In this document: positions 1-9,300 of the stretch, in pieces
Layout: each line of letters begins with the position of its first letter
Position numbering within the stretch: position 1 is the first letter of the stretch
Assembly: GCA_036971615.1 (NCBI GenBank)
Contig: JAYKKR010000005.1
Coordinates: 558,001 to 622,000 of the forward strand
DNA: 64,000 nt
Reading direction: 5' to 3'
From: Amyloporia xantha
Taxonomy: Eukaryota > Basidiomycota > Agaricomycetes > Polyporales > Adustoporiaceae
Translations under genes and position numbers: made by a program
The notes under the pieces: generated by a model
What the model was told of the DNA's origin: nothing
Database searches by the model: none
The model's input: the letters and a program-made list of their open reading frames with translations, nothing else

Positions 1-774
1 TATATTGTTGATGAAAACCGACTCTTCCTCTTCCTCCTCATTCAGTCTCTGCAGTGATGTCGTCAGGACTTCTTTGAGGGTATTAACGAAGATGAGGCAA
101 ACACATACATCATTCTCTGCCGCAGCATTGATTGCCAGCCAATATGCTTCTAACGACTTCGCGTGCATGGTTAGAGTATGCTTGATCCCTTCAACTTCCT
201 CGTGTGCAAGCAAGCTTGCACGACTGAGCAACGCGCTGAAGTCGATGAAATCCGCCGTCTGACCGAAGAACAGAATGATCCATGGATTCCAACCTCGGTT
301 GTAGCCTCTTACATTCCCATCTTGATCACGATTTCCTCCAGGCCTGGATGAAGCCCATCTCACTTGCCGTAATGTCTAATGGTAAACGATCAGTAGGGTG
401 TATGACTTACAGAGCAGCATGTGAAAACATACGCCATCGGTCACAATGCACCATTCATCGGTAATAGCATAATGGTGAGTGTTCCCCGTTTGTACAGTAT
501 TGAGCCTAACAGTAATAGCAACTTGCGAGGGATAATGATCCAAGTCTAACCTCAGATAAGGAACACAAAACTCACATTTCCTAGGAACTACCTCCACCAT
601 CGATACAGAGCAGGGAGACCATCTAATCCGCATGCTATATGGTTCGAGATCCCTTGGGTCAGTAGACAACCAAGAGTCCGCAATGGACACTTCAGTGCTG
701 ACGAAGCGAGGCGTCGGTATGCTGGAGGCAATTAGCGTCATCCTATATAGGCCAGAATCAAGTGATCCACTCAC
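1..774 (-). CDS. Hypothetical helical protein, 3' end outside window
   Basis: I do not recognise this protein. Seen: a first exon of up to about 130 codons starting at an ATG at 774, with the motif CEFCVPYLRLDLD near its middle. A second long open stretch lies at about 85-285; it reads as an amphipathic helix rich in Ala, Leu and Glu and ends at a gtatgt donor. After a short intron a Glu-rich exon (LQRLNEEEEEE) runs off the left edge. The helical part resembles in style, not in clear sequence, the helical genes just downstream. The exact join between the first and second exon is uncertain. The protein could be a scaffold or adaptor, but nothing shows a reaction. Confidence 0.45.
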
Positions 775-1234
775 TCAGAAGCCATCGATAGAATTGGGAG
801 CTGAATAGCCGTCACGTTAGGCTGTTCCAGTCCCTTTTATACTCAACGAGCGGGGGAGTAGCTTTGTTTCCATGCTGTCGCATTCGATTTGGTTGCATTA
901 CGTCTGCTTGACAAAGGATCGTGAGTGGCATTTGGCTAAGCAAACTGCATTGTTTGCAATTTCCAAGAATGGAGCACTGACTACAGTGCCGGAATCTACC
1001 CCAACGTCGTCCATTGTCTCCGTCTAATCTCCAATTGGTTTCGTCTTCGGAGTGGCAACAGGAAAGTAACGCGAGTACTACAGTTGCCTTTCTCGTGGTT
1101 CGAGTAAATTAAGATGACAGCCGTGACGGCGACCTCGCTGGCGGGGGTGGGCCACGAAAGTAGGCGGAGGGTGGAGGTGTATATTGTAGGACGGTAGTGT
1201 CATGCGGATTATCGCCTTCGGAACCGCCTTCCGT
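775..1234. other. Intergenic, no gene seen
   Basis: No coding stretch with plausible splice signals was seen. It separates the partial minus-strand gene from a weak minus-strand ORF and presumably holds the promoter of the former. Confidence 0.4.
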
Positions 1235-1513
1235 CTAGCCTGGAGCATAAGGCAGGTGTAGAAGCATATACAATGCGCTAGCGCTCAATCGCCGCTCATG
1301 CACAATAGTTCGACTCATGAATTCGACGCTGCTCATGATCAGTAAGGAAAGTAGATCTCTCTCACCCAATGTAAGTGGACGCAATTCATCGTGCATTACG
1401 TCCCTATCGTGATTAATTGGTAACTTTTTTCCAACTCTACGGAGGCTGTGTGAATTCCAGGCGAAACCGTCCAGATAGTAGGCATAAGGGCTAGCTGCGA
1501 CATTGAACGCCAC
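1235..1513 (-). CDS. Small uncharacterised ORF
   Basis: An unspliced 92-codon frame (ATG at 1513) with mixed polar and hydrophobic composition, including the segment LTLGERDLLSLLIMSSVEFM. There is no recognisable domain, signal peptide or family motif. It ends about 190 bp before the start of the divergent helical gene at 1702. It could be a chance open frame or one exon of a gene with an unclear structure. Low confidence. Confidence 0.15.
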   Translation of the reverse strand: MAFNVAASPYAYYLDGFAWNSHSLRRVGKKLPINHDRDVMHDELRPLTLGERDLLSLLIMSSVEFMSRTIVHERRLSASALYMLLHLPYAPG

Positions 1514-1701
1514 TGTATATCAATAGATTGTTGTTTACATTGTTCGCAGGCGTCGCCTTCGGCAAAGCACTACACGGATTCTTCCCTCAAGATCGCCAAG
1601 GAGTCGGAAGAAAGGACTGGATCCGTCCATATATAATGGTGACAGCGCCGCTGTGCTGCTGCCACACATTTCGGTTTTCGTTATTCCTTTCTGCTCCTGC
1701 C

Positions 1702-3015
1702 ATGTCTCTGCCACTGCGAGAGGTTGATTCGCAAGCTGCTATCAGGATGCTTTCATTTGAACAGGACAAGATCGCACGACTGACTACAGCTTTGGATGAT
1801 GCTCTTACCGGGTGAGTCACCTATGCCCACTTTTAAACATGAGCTCATGGCAGGCATCACAGGGAGTTGACTCTGCTACATTTCGAGCACGTCAAAATAG
1901 GAGAGCCCTTCGCCTTGCCAGAGAAACGGCTTCGCAAAAAAAATGAACACTATCGTCTTCGCATCGCAGTCAGGCTTTGCAAACATATTCGCCGAATCCA
2001 CCGAGGAGATAACCTGCAAGAACTTCGCGCCTTGCGCTCAGAAATAGCCTCTCAATCGACTGCCATTCGTAAACTTTTTGATCAAGTAAGTTGATTAAAT
2101 CAGTACTGAATTGCGAAATCTAGTGACTACTTCATGACAGTGTTCATCCATTAGCGAGGCGACCACTTTTGACTCTACAGGGTCACAACTCTCATGCTTG
2201 CAGCAGCGCTTTGACGGCGCATTTAAATCTGTATGCAGGTTAATGGCTGAATGTGACTTCCTACAGGCCCGTTATGAACTTAGCACAGATGCCATGGATG
2301 TTCTATCTCTGCCTTATGTAAGTTTGCAGTGCACTTGTATACGAACCTGTTCAGAGTTAGCATCGGCTTAAATATAACTGACAGGCACGTTTTAAAACGG
2401 TGATCGTGGATGCTTTTACCACCACGCCCGTAGCATTTCAGGAAGCCCTGAACGATGCCACAGATATATTGAAAACACTCAAGGCAGTCCGCACTGAACG
2501 GAATCGGGTGACCTATGACACAGGATACACCCTGGCAAAACTCTCGAGCGAGATATCTGATGATAATAGAACACTCTTGTCAATGGAGACGCTCGAGTTG
2601 TTTAACCGTACATTGCAGGACTGGCAGCATACACATGCCCTTCTCCTGTCACAACAGGACATACAGCAAGGGCTGGTCGAACGGCTCAAGGTATGTTGCT
2701 TATCAACCCACTCCGCAGTCTGATTACCCTGTGTTTGTACAGAATATAATGGACAGCGCTGTCTCCATACCGGCAGAAGTGCAAGATCAGAACGGGAACA
2801 CAGTTTCTGTTCGACACCTGCAAGCCGCCTATCGTTGCTTCCGAGAGATTTCTGCTGGGCTACGGTCTATATCTACGGTGATTCCTCTGATCAAAAATTC
2901 TTGTGCGATTCTGATCAGTTGCGTTATATAGCTGCGCAAAGATATTGAGGGTCTTGTGAAGATCGCTGTAGAGGAAGCTTCTACGTTAGGTCTTCCTGAG
3001 AGTCAGGGCTGCTGA
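1702..3015 (+). CDS. Lineage-specific helical (coiled-coil-like) protein, copy 1
   Basis: Seven exons reconstruct to about 332 residues with every junction in phase: 1702-1811, 1863-2085, 2141-2230, 2267-2317, 2385-2690, 2743-2877 and 2932-3015. The product is nearly all predicted helix, rich in Leu, Arg and Glu, with Arg-rich helices near residues 55-85 and a long heptad-like stretch around 165-255. It ends in LGLPESQGC. No signal peptide or membrane segment is seen. The layout (short first exon, one long central helix exon containing a METLELFNRTLQ-type segment, short last exon) is like the genes at 3396, 20362 and 40575, so I group them as one fast-evolving family. Family membership is inferred from architecture and weak motif similarity. 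Function unknown. Confidence 0.6.
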
Positions 3016-3395
3016 AAAAGTCTCCGCCTTATAATCTGATTTTATTCGTCTGGCACATATTTCTGAGTCTACTAGTAGCTCCTTCCAACTAGTGGCTTGT
3101 ATATACTTCCGTACTATTCTAAATACATAACAGTCCATTGCATATGCCGCATCTCCCGTCATGCGCTGGTCAAAGATATAAGACCTCAGTCGGAAATTTG
3201 AATGAGAGTCGCCGCGAACTGCATTCCATCCGGATCGCACTAGAATGTACAGACAGAGATGAGCGACTATGAGAGGTTTCACGACGTCATGCTACTCTGA
3301 CAAAGGAACAGTGTAATAGATTACGTGCCACCGCAGTAATCCCGCGCCCGTACCTTCTTGTTTTCGCCGGCACGACGTGTTCTACAGCTATAGCT
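3016..3395. other. Intergenic between two helical genes
   Basis: About 380 bp with no supported gene. It should hold the terminator of copy 1 and the promoter of the next tandem gene. A minus-strand open frame here has no splice or codon support. Confidence 0.4.
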
Positions 3396-6300
3396 ATGGA
3401 CTCCCCTGAGATTGAACGCGCACTTGCAGATATCTATGAGCTCGCGGCGAAACTGGATCTCGCACTACAGATGTGAGTTACGCAACTCTTTCAGTTGCAT
3501 TTCGAGATACTAAGGTCATGATTTCTTGACGGCCACTGGCAGAGAACTGGCGGATCTGGGTATCAAGCAAAGTGCAGACCTCCTGAAGTTCCCAATGCGC
3601 CGCATTGAGAGACAGAACGAAATCTTTCGCGGGGAGGTAACAGCGCGCCTCAGATTCCAAGCACGGCAAATTCGAGAGGCACAGAAGGCAACCAAGCTAT
3701 ACGGCGTGCTCAGAACCCTCATAACTATGAACAACAGTACTCTCGTGTACCTTGATCAGGCGAGTCTTCCACGAAATTCACGCTTTCATGTTTAAGTTAT
3801 CAGCCGACTCTTACTGTTCTCACCAGTGCATCAGGTTCCACGAGCAAAAGAGGACTTTGATGACTTCAGATGAATTGGCTCGATTCAAAGATGCCCTTTG
3901 CTTGTTCCAAACAGTATCCGAAGCTTCTGAGATTGAAGTGGCGCAGCTTATCCATAACGCAAATGAGGTTCAAAGCCGCTTAGCATGCCTTGCAGCTCCA
4001 GAGGCACAATTCGAAAGGCTGCTTCGTCCCCTAATGGATGCTCCTAGTTTCGTGGACGTTAATCTGGAGGGCGATTCTATTTTTGCCGAAATCGCCCAGC
4101 AGGCGGCGGACAGACGCCATATTCTGCTTCAAGCATTGCAAACTGTCAAAACACAAAAGCGGGGTCGTCTATCTGATTATACTACGTCAATGGATGAATT
4201 GATCAGACTCAATCAGTCGCTTCAAGAGCAAGGAGCGAGGCAGACGGAGTCTTTGGGTGCTCTACGGGTACGCACAATGTACGTATGTATGTCTGAAAAT
4301 CTGACAATCTCCCTCCGAAGACCCTCATGCTCTCAGCTAAGCGTGTACCGTTGCTTGATGGAATCCCCGCGGCACGACTCCTAAAAACGGGTGCCGAATG
4401 TACTTTCCTCATTGAGGCTATCGAGGACCACATCAGGGTGAGTCACTACAGAACGAGTTTGCGAATTCTCTCATCATACTCTCATGTGGTGCTTGTTCAT
4501 CAGGAAAAACCCCTTTGGCCCTAGGTTCACCTAGGAGTGACCTAGGCTGCCCTAGGGCACTCAGAGCACCCAGAGCACCCAGAGCACTCAGAGCAACCCA
4601 GGTTGCTTTCAGAGAAAAGTTATTTAGGTTTTGGAACCCAGGTTGACCTCAGTCACGTCTCAGATTGATCCCAAGCTGAATCTGAGAGCTACCTCAGTTA
4701 GACCTCAGTCAGACCTTAGATTGTCCCAAGCAGACCTTGCATGCATCTCAATGCACTCTAAGAGTTACCTCAGGATAGGCCTCAATCGCTTCATATCTCT
4801 CATATTCTTTCAGGTTGATTTCAGTCTACTCTCAGAACACTCCGAAGCTTATGCAAGACAACTTGGGAATAGATTGCAATATAACGAATGACACGATTAA
4901 TCAAATCAAATCTCAGATGAATCCAAGCAGTGACCAGCCAGACAGTAAAAAGTAAATGTGTCGTAGAATATATCATGAATGACGCAAAAGCACCTATGAC
5001 GATCATTCATCTCTGCCTTCATCTCTGCCAAGCCCAGCCTTGGCCTCTAACAGGGCAAAGTTCAGATCGTCAAGGTTGTCATTATCAACGGCCAGATGTA
5101 AATGCGCCTTGTTCACAGATGTCCTATGCGAATGTCAGAAAATAGATACTGTTAAAGGCATGAACTTACACAATATCCGTAAACATATCCATCTGAAGCA
5201 TAGTGATCCAGTTAGGACTGCCTTTTTCCACTTTGAGCCAGGCTTTCCAGTTTGCGTGATATCTATACAGATATTCTTGTCAGCCATGAGGATGTGAAAC
5301 ACTGAGCAAAACTACCTTGTACTCATGATATCATCACTGAAGGATATCTGACGTTGTATGCCTGTCTCAAATTCCATGATTGCGCATTCCACCTGCCAGT
5401 GTGTTCCAATCAGTTAAGGCATTAACATATTAGTACATGAAGAAACCCCATACCGCTGTGACCACAAGCACAATGATACGCCCAAAGACCATCTTCTGAG
5501 AAACCATCTTCTGATACGCACGTACGTCTGCCTTACCCCTTCCAAACCATTGTTGACGAATGATATCTGTGAGAATAGGATGTGAAAAGGGCTGCTGACG
5601 ATCAACGGTCTGATCCTGTTGACAACATTGTGATGAGTCTATGATTTGAGAATTATATTGATGCTCACCGCAATCTCCATTCCACCGTACATGAAGTTGG
5701 ACTTTTCCAGCAGCCAGCGAACAGTATTTTGCACAGTAGCAGCTGGTGTCTGAGGCGTGATGCCATAATGACCATTGATCTTGAGTTTGGATTTGCTTTT
5801 GAGATCCCCTCGCAGTGCAGTCATACCGTATCCAGCCTACGGAATGCATCAGTTAATATATGTTGAAAAAGGATTCATGAAATAAACTTAACGTAAGTGA
5901 TGAGATTATCCCGCAAGTCGACATTAGTGTTAGCTTCCTCCACTCCTCTTTGCAAAGATGAAGCACTGGCACCAGCAGTCTGCACAGACTCCCAGCAAAA
6001 TAGATCAGTGTTTGTCGGAAATCCGTCGACAAGGGCAATGCGTTCACGGGTGATGCTTTTGGACAAGACAGCAAGATTACCTGTCGACGATGTGAAATCA
6101 TTCATGGTGACCTTGGTCCTGTGTGAGATTGGAGAAGATGCACGAGAAGACATGCGTGACGAGGCCAATGATCGGGCACGCTGTCTATGAGAAGACGCCT
6201 CTCTGCCATCCTCACTGATCTGAATCTGTCAAAGCTCAGCCAATGCAAGATTGGAATGAAAACAACTGACACGTACTCCGTTATCTTCTTCATCCATAGG

Positions 6301-9300
6301 AATATTGGACGGATGGTTGGGGTCATCTACTTCATACACGTCATCAACCCCAGGCTCATTGTTGTCATCCTCCTTCTCCTTGTTGTGGCCTCCATTCTCC
6401 CCGTCCTCTGAAAAAATAGATGATTGATAATAGGAAGGTCCAAATGCAAATAATTCTCACCGTCATCATCTGAATTGTGTCCACCCAACTGCTTTGCCAT
6501 GTCACGCTCAACATCATCCAGATTATCTTCCCCAGCACTTCTTTGTTTCTTCCTTTGTCCTTGCTGTGAACCATTGCCATTATTGTTGTCGCTGTCGTCA
6601 TCTTGTGCAAGCATCTCTGCATTGCGTTTGCGAATACCTACACCAGAAATCAATACAGCAATGCAATCTCACGGAAATGGAACAGGCCTTCATCTTCCTT
6701 CTGGCGCAATGCAGCTGCAGCATTCTGCGACTTAGCCTGAAGCTTCTTGAACAGAGCTTTTTCTTCTGCTGTCAGGCCAGACGACTCTGACGGGGCAGGT
6801 GTGGATGACTCAGAGGCGGTCGGGTTTTGAGGTTCTTTGCCTTTAGCAGAAGTAGATGAAGTTTTGCGCGCAGCTGCACGCTTTTTGGCAGCCATTGAAC
6901 CAGAGAAACGATGTGCGAGACACAAGGATGGTGACGGAACAAAGACAAGAAGTGACATGTGATCATGTGTGTTTATTTGTGGTCACGTGTGAAACTACAA
7001 ATTAGACAAGTTCCACGACGAATGCATATGTCCATGATCTCTCCAACCACCTAGATTCTCACTGTACTTGGCTCCCGCACCATCAGAATGAAGTACAATA
7101 GATGCCCGTAGACCACTATAATGCAAGTTAAAATGAGTGATCTTGCCTGATGGAAAAACAACCAGATCTCCATTGCGTAGTGGGATCACTAAGCCCGGCT
7201 CAGCCAAACATAATTCTCCACCTTGATAATCTCCAATAGCAAGGACCAAACAAGCAGCAAGATCCTTAACATCTCTGTGTCCATGGGTGGCCACATTGAT
7301 GTTGAGAACAAAGCCACCAAATGGATGACAAGCAGACGCCTCTCGGCCAGGCAGCGCATCCACAAACACAGACAATGTCTTGCACATGTCGGGCAAACGC
7401 GCTTCAAGCTATTCATATTGCATAAGCTTATATAGTGAATGACAAATGACTGCTTACCTTGGCACGCATCCAATCAAAGAATTCTTGAAAAGCGTTGCAC
7501 AAGTTGTGATACTCGTATTCATGCTGCTCACGCTCTTTGGAGATGTATGCCGAGAATTGCTGATGGTTGGTTTGAGAGGTACCTGTACGTCGCAGGTTCA
7601 GGGGATGCACATCCTGTGGGGCATCCTCTCCCTATCAATAATGTCAGCGATATGTGGGGTAGAAAAGAAAATATCAACTTACACGAGTGATATTACGGGC
7701 ATACCAAGAAAAGTGCAAACAAGGAAAGCGATGATCACTGCCTTGTTCAGAACTGTCCTTGTGAGTGAGAACAAAGCCATCACGTCCCTCTACCAGTAAA
7801 GCAGTGCGAATGTTGCGGGTAAGACTTTCACGCATGGTTGCTGGCATGTCAGAGGCAATGAAGGCCAATAAACTGCCGTCCGAACAGCGGAGATCAATCT
7901 CCTTACTGCAAAAAAAGTTAGAAACGCACTCAGTGTTTTCATATAGTCAACGCACTCAGCCAACACGTCATGCGACATGTGAATGTAACCACTATCTGCA
8001 CGCAGGACACCTTTCTTGTTATAGTGACTCTCAATCTGGATGAATAGAATGAAAATAATGAAAGAAGAGGGGAGAGTTGAACGCACCTGGCCCGCAAACT
8101 CATTCAAACTGTTAGCTACAAGCGCTTTTGCAGCCAAAGCGCGTTGCTTATCTGTCCACCTAAACCGCTCCTGGACATTGCCTCTTCCATACGGCTCTCG
8201 TTGATGTTCAGATGCAGCAAGGTCAAAATGTGTATTGAGGACGCAATAGTTTGAATCTGTGGAATCTGGATAATAGAACTGACCATAGGAGTCTTCATCT
8301 CTCATAGCAAAAAGGTCATCATTGTTGTCGCTTGGTATACCATGTTCGTCTTCAGAATCGGAGCAAGGGAACAGCGCCGAACGAGTTTTTGCGGGGCATA
8401 TTCGACCGTCTGCCTCCTATTCCCCCGCCCTAAGCGAAACACTGTCTCTGCCTCGCACGTCCGTTCCTCCTGTGTCCACTCTCAACCCGCCGGACGCTCC
8501 TCGTCTGTTCTGCGCGCACCCGCCGTCCAGCCCCGTACAAGTAGACGCGGGGGTGCTACTCTACCGAAGGTACGCGATCCCTTGACTACAGACAACGCCA
8601 TCCCCAGCACACCACGATGCACGACTTTCGGCCCATTGGCGTCCAGGGAAGGGAAGGGAAGGCATGAGTGTGGTATAGAAGAGTAGAAGATGAGGCCCTA
8701 GAAAGCATTTTTCTTGTTGCGTAGGTGTAGTGTTACGACTACAAAATGATAGGAATGGATCTAATACTATTGTACTAGTGCTTATCAAGCTACGAGAGAT
8801 AAAATTGTGATCAATGTTATCTCTATTCTAATCAGTGTGAACCTGACGACTGAGCCTCTTCTGAAACTCCTCGACATTATTCCTCTATGGACATCCTGGA
8901 TAATCACATTTGTCCTGCTTGTGGGCGATATTTCTCCACTAGGAAAGGTTGCAATTCGCATCTCACCAGTTCCCGCTCATGTTCTTGGTATCGTCGTGGA
9001 AAGCTTGCGGACCTCGGCCCACTGGACTTGGAAGGGGAGGGGGGACCCATGGAAGTCGTGGCAGATGTGGATGTTGGACAAGCACAGACCGATGAAGATG
9101 AAGACGTTGCGGATGTCATGGAGGAGATATCTGAAGAGAATGATCTATTCCATTTCATCCCTTTGGAGAACCCTGCTATCGGACAGGCAGGCCCTGGTCC
9201 ATCCACTCTTGCTCATGGCTCTCATGCTGCCCAATCCCGTGTTCTGGATGATGATGAGGATTCTCGAGTGGAGGATGTCTACTCTGGGGCAGCCAAGGTC